Numbered from the stretch's first letter, positions 15,298 through 25,221 are shown. The stretch is DNA of 64,000 bases from Candidatus Brocadia pituitae (GCA_017347445.1 AP021856.1:1930613-1994612), one strand, 5' to 3'. The notes: generated from the sequence alone by a model not told the origin. Program-made: numbers and translations.

Positions 15298-16541
15298 ATG
15301 ACTGTAATCCCTGTCATTATAGAGCAGCACGCCGAAGATGCAGCCTTTCATTGGCTGCTTCGTGATAGTGCTGTGTATGCGCCTCACTATTCATTAAAAG
15401 ATCTTTCCAAGCTTGACAACCGTGTAGAAGCACATATTGACGGTTTACGCATTGCAGGAGAAGAAGGATGGAAAATAGCTAATGAAGTCCTTGCTATGGA
15501 AGATGCCGGTGAAATTTTTACGTTGGCAGTTCTGGCATTTGAAAGCGGAAATGAGACTCGTATTCATAACGATGTTGAATCTGGAAGTGTTTCACCAGAG
15601 CTTTCGCGGGGGATCGTTTCCGCTCTTGGCTGGCTCCCCTATCAACAGGCAGATGGTTTTATCAAAAAACTTTTCAGCGAACAATCTCCCACTTTACGCA
15701 AGATTGGTATTGCAGCATCTGTGGTACACCGGCAGGACCCGGGACAGGCATTGTCTAATGCTCTCTCTGATCCAGATTCCCTGCTTAGAGCCAGGGCACT
15801 GAAAGCGGTTGGAGAGCTTGGGAGGAAGGATCCCTTTCACTGGTAAAGAGAGACTTACACACAGAGAACGAGGAATGCCGTTTCTATGCTGCCTGGTCTG
15901 CTGCCCTGCTTGGTGATGAAACTTCTATTCCTGTTCTCTGTGACCTGACTAAAGGAGATAGTGCTTTTGCAGAGAAGGCATGCTCCATAGCCTTGCGCCG
16001 AATGAATCTTTCTGAAGCTCACCAGTTGCAAGGTGAACTTGCAAATCAAAGCGAGACCAAAAGAATTGCCATAATTGGAGCAGGCGTAATTGGCGATCCT
16101 GTGTCTATTCCATGGCTTATACAGATGATGGGAATACCCGAAATTGCCCGCATTGCCGGAGAATCATTTACGATGATAACCGGTGTTGATATTGCATGCG
16201 AGGATCTTGAAGGAGAATGGCCAGAAGGTTTTGAAGCCGGACCTACGGAAAGCCCTGAGGATGAAGATGTAGAAATGGACACAGATGAAGACCTTCCCTG
16301 GCCCGAACCGGCGTTAATCCAGGATTGGTGGAAGAAGAATTCTAACAGATTTAAGAATGGCACCCATTATCTGCTTGGAAAACCAATAACATATGAAAAT
16401 CTTCAGCAAGTACTGAAAAACGGCCGTCAACGCCAACGTTATACAGCAGCACTGGAACTAACATTGATGCAACCAGGTCAGCCCCTCTTTGAAGTACGTG
16501 CACCAGGGTACAGACAAAAGCAGCTGCTTGGATTGAAATAA
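15298..16541 (+). pseudogene. TIGR02270 family HEAT-repeat gene (copy 3, one frameshift)
   Basis: Residues match copy 1 closely from VIIEQHAEDAAFHWL, through NRVEAHIDGLRIAGEEGWK, to RARALKAVGELGRKD. There the frame meets a stop (PFHW, end 15846). In the next frame homology resumes at once (SLSLVKRDLHTENEECRFYAAWSAALLGD) and runs to the normal end at 16541, with WKKNSNRFKNGTHYLLGKPIT near the C-terminus. A single missing base near 15829-15833 explains the shift. The second half could be made only as a separate product from ATG 15993. It is otherwise the closest relative of copy 1, with the same acidic linker before WW-KN. Confidence 0.85.
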
Positions 16542-16617
16542 AGAAGTTAAGAATACGCATTACAAGTCAAAGGTGAAGATGAACTGACCATTTCGCACAA
16601 AATCTAATTTTGGATGG

Positions 16618-16659
16618 CTAAGGTGTACCCCATTGTCTAGACAATGGGGTACACCTTAG
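16618..16659. repeat. Perfect 42-bp palindrome without a loop
   Basis: Arms 16618-16638 and 16639-16659 are exact reverse complements, centred on TCTAGA (CATTGTCT then AGACAATG). A transcript would form a 19-20 bp hairpin, but no U-tract follows, so it is not a standard terminator. It lies 77 bp after the broken TIGR02270 copy 3. The rest of 16542-16939 holds no gene. Confidence 0.9.
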
Positions 16660-16712
16660 TCCTGATTTGCAGTACATTATAGTGAGTGGTCGTGCCTACA
16701 TTTGTTAATTAA

Positions 16713-16740
16713 TTGACAAACTGCTATTTAAGCGTATAAT
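16713..16740 (+). promoter_or_regulatory. Sigma-70-type promoter for the CBS protein
   Basis: TTGACA at 16713-16718 and TATAAT at 16735-16740 with a 16-bp spacer are both perfect hexamers. The transcript would have a leader of about 190 nt before the CBS gene at 16940. Confidence 0.75.
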
Positions 16741-16939
16741 AAAAACCTAATAAATTGCTAGTAATATAGCATGTGCTGCCTATTGAGATGTTACATCCTA
16801 AGTAGTTTGATAAAATAGAAATTTACTACTTTATGTTCTGAATAAATAGAAGAAAAGAGATTCTCTTTATCATAAATAATGGCAACGGATTAATAATTAT
16901 GGGTTATTCAAAGAATTTTTTTTACAGGGAGGATGCATA

Positions 16940-17419
16940 ATGACTGCAAGGGAGGTTGTAGCAAAAGATATTATGACTAAAACTCTTATCGCAGCAAAAA
17001 AGGAAGCAACCGGTAGGCATTTGGCCGAAAAGATGTTGTCCGGATCGTTTAGCGGGATGCCTGTGGTTGATGGAAATAACAGATTAATTGGTGTTGTTAG
17101 CGAGTTTGACCTTATAAAGGCTATGGAATATGGAAAACCGCTCGACAAGGTAACGGCTGAAGAGATCATGACAAAGAAACCCGTTTCTGTATCAGAGGAT
17201 ACAACCGTGGAAGATATTATTCATGTTATGACAAAACAGAATATTATGCGGGTTCCTGTTGTAAAAAATGATATACCAATTGGGATAGTATCGAGGTGTG
17301 ATGTTTTGAAATGTGTATATGGTGTTTTAAAGCCCGAATTTATAAAGATCAGCAGTGAACGTGGGGAGGTTGAATTTTTTGCAGAAATTTCATCTTCTGA
17401 AAAAACGACTCAGGAATAA
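16940..17419 (+). CDS. Protein with a tandem CBS-domain pair
   Basis: A 159-residue protein with a strong ribosome site (GGGAGG at 16927-16932). Two CBS domains: residues ~8-60 (VVAKDIMTKTLIAAKKEA and GMPVVDGNNRLIGVVSEFDLIKAM) and ~70-125 (AEEIMTKKPVSVSEDTTVEDIIHVMTKQNIMRVPVV). A CBS pair binds adenine nucleotides and senses energy state (family knowledge). There is no attached enzyme domain. The ~30-residue tail (RGEVEFFAEISSSEK) is not recognised. It stands alone between the island and the VWA gene. Confidence 0.9.
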   Translation: MTAREVVAKDIMTKTLIAAKKEATGRHLAEKMLSGSFSGMPVVDGNNRLIGVVSEFDLIKAMEYGKPLDKVTAEEIMTKKPVSVSEDTTVEDIIHVMTKQNIMRVPVVKNDIPIGIVSRCDVLKCVYGVLKPEFIKISSERGEVEFFAEISSSEKTTQE

Positions 17420-17759
17420 CGTATTACATGATAGGTATGTGGAAACAAGATAAATTGAAATGATTAAGATATTTTTGTTTAAATCGAAGAAAAAAAATAC
17501 AAGGTAGAATGACAGTATAAGGAAGAAGATTAAACATTGCTTTATGAAAAATCGTGTAGCAATTTTTTTTTGTGTAGTTTTGATTTTATCATGAAATAGT
17601 TACTAAGCAAGGTTGTATGTTTACATCATGTAATCGGAGTGGATCATTACAAGAAGAGTAAGTAGGCTTTTTTTGAATGCAGTTATACCTTGATTTTAAA
17701 CAGGGTTTAGATTAAGAAGTGAGAACTTCCATTCGCCAAAGTTTAAGGTAAACAAAGGT
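17420..17759. other. Intergenic, no feature seen
   Basis: AT-rich non-coding sequence between the convergent CBS and VWA genes. There is a T-tract (9 T) at about 17562-17570 but no convincing hairpin before it. Confidence 0.6.
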
Positions 17760-19904
17760 CTAATCGTTTTCAATGCTCCCGACGATAATGTCAGTTGACC
17801 AATCATTTGTCTGAGATATTTTTCCTTCTTCATAAAATGCTTGCCCCATGTCATAAATTGAGTTGTCGAATTTAAAAGGAATTTTAAACCCTTTCTCATC
17901 AATATTCGTAATAACTAGTTTACAAATAGTACCAAAAGCTCCAAATGGAAGGTTATAACGGGTATTCGTTTTATCAGGAGATGTCAGACTATACCAGCCG
18001 TCGGTCTCTTTGTGTAATGTCCAATTCTGGCAAAGCCCTCCGTCGTGTGATGATGTAAGCACCACGTTATAAGGTTTAGCGGTGCCTATCCAAAAACGAA
18101 ATTTATTAACGTATCGTGGCGCATGTTCACACCACATAAAAATTTCAGCTTGATTGTATTTGATTGTGGAAGGAGCGGAAAACCGCACTCTGCCCTCAAT
18201 AGTTTTCCCAAAAATAGAAGATGGGACTATTTCATCATGTAATAATGGTGTGGCAGTAACGCCCTTATATATAATCTCACTTTCCACGATAAAATGGATA
18301 TCCTCTGGTTTTTTTGGGGTAATATACTTTATCTTATATTGACCTTTTACGTCCTTGATTATCTGTTTAAACCTCTCACGTAAGACGCTTATATTCTCTG
18401 AAAAAACATACGTGCCGCCTGTTTCCAGAGCAATGGTTTCCAATACTTTTTCCTCGCTTCCATGCCCTATTCCCAGGATGTATATGTGAACGTCTCTTTT
18501 TTTCGCTAAAGCAATAATGTCATCCGGAGTGTTAAAACTGCTATTATCAAATCCGTCTGATAAGAATACAAGTGTCTTGAAAACATTGGGGTCAGGCTTT
18601 TCAGGAAATTGTTTTAAACCCGTTTGTATTGCATCCCAACAGCTTGAAAAATCGCGGTAAATCTTGCCGTAACTAAAATGATCAATAGCTTCTTTTGCTG
18701 CATTTTTATAAGTAGTAAATGCTTGCAAAAGTGCCGGAGGCTCATCGGGACGATGGAATTCTACCACTCCAACCTCATGTGTTTCATTCAGACTGTCAGT
18801 TAAGTCTTTTGCACTCAATGCCATCGTATCAATGTCTTCGTTTGCCTCATACATTGACGCTGAGAAATCTAACACAATCATTGTTTGCAACTGGAAATCG
18901 TCCTGGGTATAGAGAAGCGCATGGCTTTCCAAATAATCAATCTCGCTCTTGTTTTCCCAAATTTTTATGTTTTTCCAGTTGACCTGATCGGAATCAAATA
19001 AAATGGCGTGATTATTTTGATCTCTTAAAGAAAATATAAATTGAACGGTGCTGGGAAATTGGTGGTCTGTTGTCTGATTTAACACCTTAATTCCACGAAG
19101 TGGCTGAATGATTTTTATGGGACTGATCACGTCAAATAATTGATGATTCTTCGCATCTTCAATTCTAATGGCATAGTCATTGCCCTCCCTGATAAAATCA
19201 TCCACTTTCCAGCTAAATGAGCCTTGGGCAGCCTCTTCTTCCTTGAAAACATAATTTTCTGCAATCGTTCCGATGTTTACCCCGTTCGAATAGAGAAAAA
19301 TATTTACCCTTTCACTAACCCCGGCAGTTGCCGTCCATTCTATAGTCTTTTTATCACCAACAAAGAGAGATGTTCCCGTAGATGGAGATATTAGGGTCAA
19401 TTTCTCTTCATCTTTTTGCACCAATATTCGGACAACACCATCTTCAGCATTAGTCAAAATCTTTAGCTCTGCTAAAGAACTGCCATAAGGAAGGGCATCC
19501 CTATTAACTTTGATGTCGATTTTTGCAGATTCTTCTAAGACGGAGCCTTTAGTAGGTCTAGCTGTAAGCCAGTTTGGGAGGCCACTGTTATCAATCTCAA
19601 ATTCCAAATGTTTAACGCCAGGCTTGAAAAATCCCCCAGGCTTTGCCACATTTTTAATGGAAAACTCCATTTCCGTTGTTTTATTTCCATAATTCAAACT
19701 TGCTGGTGATATTTCAAGAATTGGTAAGGCATCCCTGCGCAATAGAAAAATAATCAATATCGCTATAAATAATAAAATAATCGGAATGATGACAATTCTT
19801 TTCTTCTTTTTTACAGGAACATAACCAGCATTTTTGCTTTGGTCTGTCTCCTTATTTTCATTATGAGCAGTATTATCAGGTGAATTCGTTTCCTTCGATG
19901 ACAT
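17760..19904 (-). CDS. Membrane-anchored VWA-domain protein
   Basis: A 714-residue protein. A polar N-terminus is followed by KKKKR and one membrane span (residues ~37-55), so most of the protein is outside the cytoplasmic membrane. Beta-rich segments follow (residues ~60-300, including TLISPSTGTSLFVGDKKTIEW, an Ig-like or Ser-Thr-rich anchor type fold). A von Willebrand A domain starts at MIVLDFSASMYE with the MIDAS DxSxS at Asp346, then VVEFHRPDEP and LVFLSDGFDN. The last ~170 residues are not recognised. Metal-dependent adhesion or protein interaction at the periplasmic face is inferred. It is divergent from the polyferredoxin gene, with a 299-bp gap. Confidence 0.8.
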   Translation of the reverse strand: MSSKETNSPDNTAHNENKETDQSKNAGYVPVKKKKRIVIIPIILLFIAILIIFLLRRDALPILEISPASLNYGNKTTEMEFSIKNVAKPGGFFKPGVKHLEFEIDNSGLPNWLTARPTKGSVLEESAKIDIKVNRDALPYGSSLAELKILTNAEDGVVRILVQKDEEKLTLISPSTGTSLFVGDKKTIEWTATAGVSERVNIFLYSNGVNIGTIAENYVFKEEEAAQGSFSWKVDDFIREGNDYAIRIEDAKNHQLFDVISPIKIIQPLRGIKVLNQTTDHQFPSTVQFIFSLRDQNNHAILFDSDQVNWKNIKIWENKSEIDYLESHALLYTQDDFQLQTMIVLDFSASMYEANEDIDTMALSAKDLTDSLNETHEVGVVEFHRPDEPPALLQAFTTYKNAAKEAIDHFSYGKIYRDFSSCWDAIQTGLKQFPEKPDPNVFKTLVFLSDGFDNSSFNTPDDIIALAKKRDVHIYILGIGHGSEEKVLETIALETGGTYVFSENISVLRERFKQIIKDVKGQYKIKYITPKKPEDIHFIVESEIIYKGVTATPLLHDEIVPSSIFGKTIEGRVRFSAPSTIKYNQAEIFMWCEHAPRYVNKFRFWIGTAKPYNVVLTSSHDGGLCQNWTLHKETDGWYSLTSPDKTNTRYNLPFGAFGTICKLVITNIDEKGFKIPFKFDNSIYDMGQAFYEEGKISQTNDWSTDIIVGSIEND

Positions 19905-19956
19905 TTTTTCAGGCTCCTAATTTCGTGTAGTGTTTACAAAAAAAATAACCATTCGG

Positions 19957-19985
19957 TTGAAATATACCTTGGAGCATTATATATA
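19957..19985 (+). promoter_or_regulatory. Possible promoter for the polyferredoxin gene
   Basis: TTGAAA at 19957-19962, a 17-bp spacer and TATATA at 19980-19985. The start codon is about 220 bp downstream. It is only a pattern match in AT-rich DNA. The remainder of 19905-20203 has no gene. Confidence 0.35.
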
Positions 19986-20203
19986 CATTCCAAAAATAAA
20001 ACAACTATTTATCCGTTTAAGAATTGTTGGAGTGGAAAATTCAGGGATAGCCAGAATTGTGTGTGGACTGAATAATTTATAGATAAAAGGATAGAATATT
20101 ATTATACTATAAATATATCTTAATACTTTTTCGGAAACAGAGTGGTCTTCCGTATTCATGTAACGTTTATTATGATTTCATTAGTCGTTTTGTTGAATAC
20201 CCT

Positions 20204-22666
20204 ATGCAAGCCAAACGGGTGAGAAATGAGTGGCCTTATTATGGGCGCAGGGTGGTTCAGTATCTTTCCTTTTCCACTTTCATTTACTTGCTTCTTTTTT
20301 TAGATCCGCTTACGGAAAAAGACCTTTCTGCCAATATCTTCCTCCAAATGAGCCCCCTTTCTGCCATTGGGGCGATGATGGCTACGAAGTCATTTATTTT
20401 TAAATATTGGCCTGCCATCGTGATGTTGCTCTTAACACTTCCTTTCGGGCGTTTTTTTTGTGCATGGATTTGTCCACTGGGAACAACCATAGATATTACC
20501 GACCGTCTTTTTACTGGTGTCAGGAAAAAATCTCAAGGCAATATCTACGATGGCCGCAGGTTCAAATATTATCTCCTTGCATTTCTTTTATTAAGTCTCT
20601 TGTTTACCCGGCAGTGTGTGGGGTGGTTTGACCCCATATCCATCGCCACCAACGTCTATGCAATCACGGTCCATCCCTACCTTGTGCAGATTATCAACGG
20701 CCTTTTCGGTTACTTCAATACCCTGCCTCTTATCGGGGGCATTTTCGTTTTTATCCACAAAGGTGTTCAGTCCATATTCTTTGCCTATCATGCACCGTTT
20801 TTCAGGGGACACGGCATTCTTCTGTTTGCTGGTGTTTTCATAATAGCTTTTGGCGTAGTGTATCGTCGCTATTGGTGCAGGAATATCTGTCCTATGGGGG
20901 CCATGTTTGCACTTTTTTCTGACTGGTCATTCTTTAAAAGGAAAGTATCTTCCTCATGCACCAGTTGCGGTATATGCGTGGAAAGGTGTGGTATGGGTGC
21001 AATCAGCAGCGATGGGCATGGCACAACGGAAGGCGAGTGTATTTTGTGTATGACCTGTCAGAAGGTGTGTCCGGAAAACAGCATTACCTTTGGCATGAGA
21101 CAGCCTGTAGAACAAATGCATGCCGTAGATCTTTCAAAGAGGGCGTTTCTTGTGTCTGGTATCATGAGTGCGGTAATGGCACCCTTACTCAGGTTAAACT
21201 ATGTCAGGAGTATGAACAAGGGGAAGGCATCGGTGATTCGCCCTCCGGGCGCTGTGGATGAAGATGAGTTTCTTGCGCGTTGTATACGGTGTGGCGAGTG
21301 CATGAAGGTGTGCAAGACTAATGGATTGCATCCCGTTCTTTTGGAAGCAGGAGTCGAGGGTGTGTGGACCCCAAAGCTCATTCCCCGCCTTGGTTATTGT
21401 GATTATGGCTGTGTCCTTTGCACCAGGGTTTGCCCTTCAGGTGCTCTCAGGCGAATGGAGCTGGATGAAAAACGCGAAATAGCGTTGGGAAAGGCACGAA
21501 TTGACCATAATCGGTGTATTCCCTGGGTTGGCTATGCGCGGCTGCCGGAATTAGAAAAAAGGTGGCAGGACTTTAATTGCGGTGTCTGTGAAGAGGTGTG
21601 CCCGGTACCCACAAAGGCTATTCACTTTAATACGTATGTCGATGCACAGCAACGGGAGATCCGGAGGCCCTTTGTGCGGGAGGACGTCTGCATCGGATGC
21701 GGTTTCTGTGAAAAGGTATGTCCTGTTCTGGGTACCGCCGCCATTGTTGTTGAAGGGATACAGCCACAAAAAAAAATAAGGAGCTTGAAGGAGTTTTCAA
21801 ATAAATACAACGATGTACTTTCTGAAACTATAGGAGAATGGAGAAGGGTGCTGGGGCCTCATGCGTATGAGGGAAAACAGAAGCTCTATGAGTACGTTAA
21901 CGGCGGCGCCGAGCCCTATTTATCGTATTCGTTCGTTCGTGTCGTCGGCGCCGAATATCAAAAAGACACTGACAAAAAAATTCTGGTTGACATGTGGGAA
22001 TTTGGCTCGTCAGAGGATGCCTTTGGGGTCTTTACGAAGGACAGGGCGGGGACTGATATAAATCTGGGCAACGCGGGTGCACGCTTTCATAATTGTCTTT
22101 ATCTTTGGAACGGGACATACTTTGTCAAGATTGAGCCACGGGAGGGTGATGTTTTGCCAGAGGAAGTCACTGCTGTTGGTAAAGCTATTATCGATACCAT
22201 GCCTTACAAAAAAGTGTCGCTGCCTGCCGTAATGGATTATCTCCCTGAACAGTATCTGATTCAGGGAAGCCAAAAATTCTTCCATCAAAAGATCATCCTC
22301 GATAATATCTATATCTCTGACAATTTTATTGAGGAGAATGTATTTCATCTTAACGAGAAGACAGATGCCGTTGTCGCTGAATATAGAACTCAGTCCAACG
22401 CAGAGCCTCTCAAGTTTATGCTGATCCGGTATCCCGGCAATACTATTGCGAGATCTGCTTTTGATGATGTGGTTACCTTATGGCGGGCATGGAGTGAAAA
22501 GGAATTTAGGGAAGGAGACATCATTACTTTTCAGGACAAAACAATCCATTATACCTCATGTCTTGTTCTGGAGAATATCCTCTGCGTGACGTTTCTTGCT
22601 CTACAGAAGGACGATGGAGCAATGCTCCTCAATTTCGTGCGGGAAAAGTATCGTAATGGTTTCTAA
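20204..22666 (+). CDS. NapH/NapG-like polyferredoxin fused to a DUF6599-like domain
   Basis: An 820-residue fusion. Residues 1-250 are NapH/NosR-like with four or five membrane spans and CAWICPLG and CRNICPMG motifs. Two 4Fe-4S motifs follow (CTSCGICVERC and CILCMTCQKVCP). After a hydrophobic LVSGIMSAVMAPLL segment comes a NapG-like part with CIRCGECMKVC, CDYGCVLCTRVCP, CGVCEEVCP and CIGCGFCEKVCP. The last ~260 residues (YEYVNGGAEPYLSYSF, MWEFGSSEDAFGVFTKDRAG) are DUF6599-like. Probable role: quinol-linked electron transfer to a periplasmic reductase or maturation partner (inferred). No partner reductase is adjacent. No good ribosome site was found for the ATG at 20204. Confidence 0.8.
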   Translation: MQAKRVRNEWPYYGRRVVQYLSFSTFIYLLLFLDPLTEKDLSANIFLQMSPLSAIGAMMATKSFIFKYWPAIVMLLLTLPFGRFFCAWICPLGTTIDITDRLFTGVRKKSQGNIYDGRRFKYYLLAFLLLSLLFTRQCVGWFDPISIATNVYAITVHPYLVQIINGLFGYFNTLPLIGGIFVFIHKGVQSIFFAYHAPFFRGHGILLFAGVFIIAFGVVYRRYWCRNICPMGAMFALFSDWSFFKRKVSSSCTSCGICVERCGMGAISSDGHGTTEGECILCMTCQKVCPENSITFGMRQPVEQMHAVDLSKRAFLVSGIMSAVMAPLLRLNYVRSMNKGKASVIRPPGAVDEDEFLARCIRCGECMKVCKTNGLHPVLLEAGVEGVWTPKLIPRLGYCDYGCVLCTRVCPSGALRRMELDEKREIALGKARIDHNRCIPWVGYARLPELEKRWQDFNCGVCEEVCPVPTKAIHFNTYVDAQQREIRRPFVREDVCIGCGFCEKVCPVLGTAAIVVEGIQPQKKIRSLKEFSNKYNDVLSETIGEWRRVLGPHAYEGKQKLYEYVNGGAEPYLSYSFVRVVGAEYQKDTDKKILVDMWEFGSSEDAFGVFTKDRAGTDINLGNAGARFHNCLYLWNGTYFVKIEPREGDVLPEEVTAVGKAIIDTMPYKKVSLPAVMDYLPEQYLIQGSQKFFHQKIILDNIYISDNFIEENVFHLNEKTDAVVAEYRTQSNAEPLKFMLIRYPGNTIARSAFDDVVTLWRAWSEKEFREGDIITFQDKTIHYTSCLVLENILCVTFLALQKDDGAMLLNFVREKYRNGF

Positions 22667-22692
22667 AGATGCCTTCGGTTTCAAATACACAT

Positions 22693-24795
22693 TTAAGCGT
22701 TTACCAGTTCTAATCTATCCTGAAAGGTTTCTATGACCCTTTCCCGAATCTTGAGGTGTGCCTCCATGGTGAGTTGCGGGTCGTGAGCTACAAGCGCAAA
22801 GGCATCGTCACGCGCCTTTTTGAGGATGGGTAAGTCTTTTATGGGGTCGCTGATTCTGAGTTCAGGCAATCCATGCTGACGCGTTCCGAAAAACTCGCCT
22901 GGTCCACGCAACCGGAAATCCATCTCGGCAATCTTAAACCCATCGTTGGTCCTGGTCATAATCTTGAGCCGCTCGTTTGACACATAGCTATTGGGATTTC
23001 CAAAAAGCAGGCAATACGACTGTTCGCTTCCCCTTCCGATACGCCCCCGTAACTGATGGAGTTGGGATAGTCCAAACCTTTCTGCATGTACAATTACCAT
23101 AATAGTGGCATTTGGTATGTCGATGCCCACTTCAACAATAACGGTAGTGACCAGGATGTCATGCCTCTTTTCCTTGAAATCCGTTACTACCTTATCTTTT
23201 TCAGCAGACTTCATTTGTCCATGAAGCAGGCCCACCCTGAGGGTTGGAAAGACATCGCTCTGCAGTCTTTTTGCCTCTGTGACGGCAGATTTCAGTTCAA
23301 AAAATTCTGATTCCTCAACGAGGGGATAGACAATAAATGCCTGTTTGCCCCTGACGATTTCATCTTTTATAAAGTTAAAGGCGTTTTGTTCTCTGTCTTG
23401 AGTTACCCAAATGGTCTTCACGGGGGAACGGCCGGGTGGCATTTCATCCAGTACCGAAATGTCCAGATCGCCAAATAAAGTAAGCGAAAGGGTCCGTGGA
23501 ATGGGGGTTGCTGTCATGATCAGTACATCGGGGCAAAGCCCTTTCTTTTTCAAGTTCAGACGTTGCACCACTCCAAATTTATGCTGTTCGTCTATTACCA
23601 CAAGGCCGATCTGTTTGAACCGGACGCTCTCTTCAATCAGTGCATGTGTCCCGACAACCAGGTCGATTTGACCGTCTTTGATTTGAATAAGGGAATCTTT
23701 TTTCAGCCTGGAAGTTGTATCGCCGGTCAATAACTGTCTTCTGACGTGCGAGTGCTCAAGATATTTCTGAAGGGTCTGGAAATGTTGTCTTGCAAGTATT
23801 TCGGTGGGCGCCATGAATGCAGCCTGATAACCGTTAGCGATAGCAGCAAGGATAGCATACATCGCCACAACCGTTTTGCCGGAGCCAACGTCACCCTGCA
23901 GCAACCGGTTCATGGGCTTAACGCTTCGCATATCCTCAGCAATTTCATGAATTACCCGTTCCTGAGCCCCCGTCAGGGGAAAAGGTATGAGGTTGCGGAT
24001 GTGAGCGTCGACATTAGTTCCGATCTTGAATGAAATACCTGTTTCCTCTTTAATGCCGCGTCTCCTCAGCGCCATAGCCAACTCAAGGATAAACAATTCT
24101 TCATAGACGAGTCTGTACCTCGCGTGCTGTAAGGTTTCAAATGTTTCAGGGAAATGAATATTTCTTATAGCATCCTTTATGGGGAGGAGCTGATTCTTCC
24201 CCAGGATCTCTTTTGGGAGTATTTCATCAATATGTCCGGTAAAATGGTGAACCGTCTCTTTCATAATTTTTCGAAAGTGTGTCTGGCTCATATGTTCGGT
24301 AAGCGGATAAACTGGCATAATACTCCCTTCCTTCTCATGTATATCGGCCTCGTTCTGCTGAATGATTTCATATTCCGGAGTGAGTAACTGCAGGTATTTG
24401 TATGCACCCACCTTGCCGTGTAAATAGACCGTGTTTCCGACATGAAATTTGTTTGCAAGAAACGGTTGATTAAACCATGTGGCTGCAATCGTGCCTGTTC
24501 CATCGCTCACAAAGACCTCCAGGATGCTTTTTCTGCTTCTTGCTATTCTTGTCTGAACGCCAAGCACCTTGCCCTGAAAGGTAATTTCCGCACCTATTTT
24601 TGCGTCAGAAATCTTTTGTATCCGGGTGTAATCCTTGTATTCCCTTGGGAAATAGCAGAGCATGTCGCGTATCGTGAGGATCCCTAACTTTCCAAATATT
24701 TCACTTCGTCTGGGCCCGACACCTTTCAGGTATTGAACAGATTGATCTAATACGGATTGGAGGACTGGCTTTGTTGGAGAGTTAGTAACTAACAT
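22693..24795 (-). CDS. recG: ATP-dependent DNA helicase RecG
   Basis: A branch-migration helicase for stalled forks. It is 700 residues from MLVTNSPTK; an in-frame ATG 51 bp upstream (24846) would add MILKRRCLVFEIHKRSH, but that extension has no ribosome site and no homology. Domains in order: wedge/OB fold (ISDAKIGAEITFQGKVLG), Walker A GDVGSGKTVVAMYA, DEQH box VVIDEQHKFGV, motif III TATPIPRTL, motif VI QLRGRIGRG, and the C-terminal FGTRQHGLPEL hook. All helicase motifs are intact and the length is normal. It converges with the polyferredoxin gene with 26 bp between. Confidence 0.95.
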   Translation of the reverse strand: MLVTNSPTKPVLQSVLDQSVQYLKGVGPRRSEIFGKLGILTIRDMLCYFPREYKDYTRIQKISDAKIGAEITFQGKVLGVQTRIARSRKSILEVFVSDGTGTIAATWFNQPFLANKFHVGNTVYLHGKVGAYKYLQLLTPEYEIIQQNEADIHEKEGSIMPVYPLTEHMSQTHFRKIMKETVHHFTGHIDEILPKEILGKNQLLPIKDAIRNIHFPETFETLQHARYRLVYEELFILELAMALRRRGIKEETGISFKIGTNVDAHIRNLIPFPLTGAQERVIHEIAEDMRSVKPMNRLLQGDVGSGKTVVAMYAILAAIANGYQAAFMAPTEILARQHFQTLQKYLEHSHVRRQLLTGDTTSRLKKDSLIQIKDGQIDLVVGTHALIEESVRFKQIGLVVIDEQHKFGVVQRLNLKKKGLCPDVLIMTATPIPRTLSLTLFGDLDISVLDEMPPGRSPVKTIWVTQDREQNAFNFIKDEIVRGKQAFIVYPLVEESEFFELKSAVTEAKRLQSDVFPTLRVGLLHGQMKSAEKDKVVTDFKEKRHDILVTTVIVEVGIDIPNATIMVIVHAERFGLSQLHQLRGRIGRGSEQSYCLLFGNPNSYVSNERLKIMTRTNDGFKIAEMDFRLRGPGEFFGTRQHGLPELRISDPIKDLPILKKARDDAFALVAHDPQLTMEAHLKIRERVIETFQDRLELVNA

Positions 24796-24982
24796 GTGAG
24801 ATCTCTTATGTATTTCAAATACCAGGCACCGCCTTTTTAGAATCATTTACGTGACTTGGACACAACCTGTTGCACGGATCCCTTGTGGTTGCTGTTTGGC
24901 GCGTGTGAATTCATTTGTCCGTCGGGGGGGCAAGCTACCTATGTTGTACTTTTTCATTTCGCCTGTCTCTTCGGTAAATTAA

Positions 24983-25054
24983 CTACTTTGACACCCTTTT
25001 TTTTATCTCTTTCTCAAGACCATCCGGTATAGGTACCGTAATTCTCACAGGCAT
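24983..25054 (-). pseudogene. Short antitoxin-like fragment with strong ribosome site
   Basis: A 23-codon frame, MPVRITVPIPDGLEKEIKK and on to RVSK then TAG. It is preceded by GGAGAGGAG on the minus strand directly before the ATG. The first strand (RITVPIPD) and helix start resemble ribbon-helix-helix antitoxins. It ends abruptly and no toxin follows. I read it as a scrap of a lost TA locus or, less likely, a real micropeptide. Apart from it the 24796-25221 gap shows no gene. Confidence 0.4.
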
Positions 25055-25221
25055 CTCCTCTCCGTTTCATGTACGCTCTTACTCTATGCTCATTATTTAT
25101 AAAAAAAGAGAGATATAAAGTCAGCGTGTCATTTCTATGATTAGTTGATCATATCGGCAGGAAAACCGTCACCCGCTGTTATAATAATTTTTTAGTGACC
25201 GTTACATCGCTGGTTTCGAAA

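Noticed and set aside
8400-16541. Frameshifts as sequencing errors
   Set aside because: Some lie in short homopolymers, but others are an 8-bp duplication, a 5-bp deletion, a repeat junction and an in-frame deletion, while nearby housekeeping genes have intact frames. Single-base cases such as 15830 and 14555 could still be errors.
24870-24957. Minus-strand frame starting MKKYNIGSLPPRR
   Set aside because: About 35 residues of low quality with no ribosome site.
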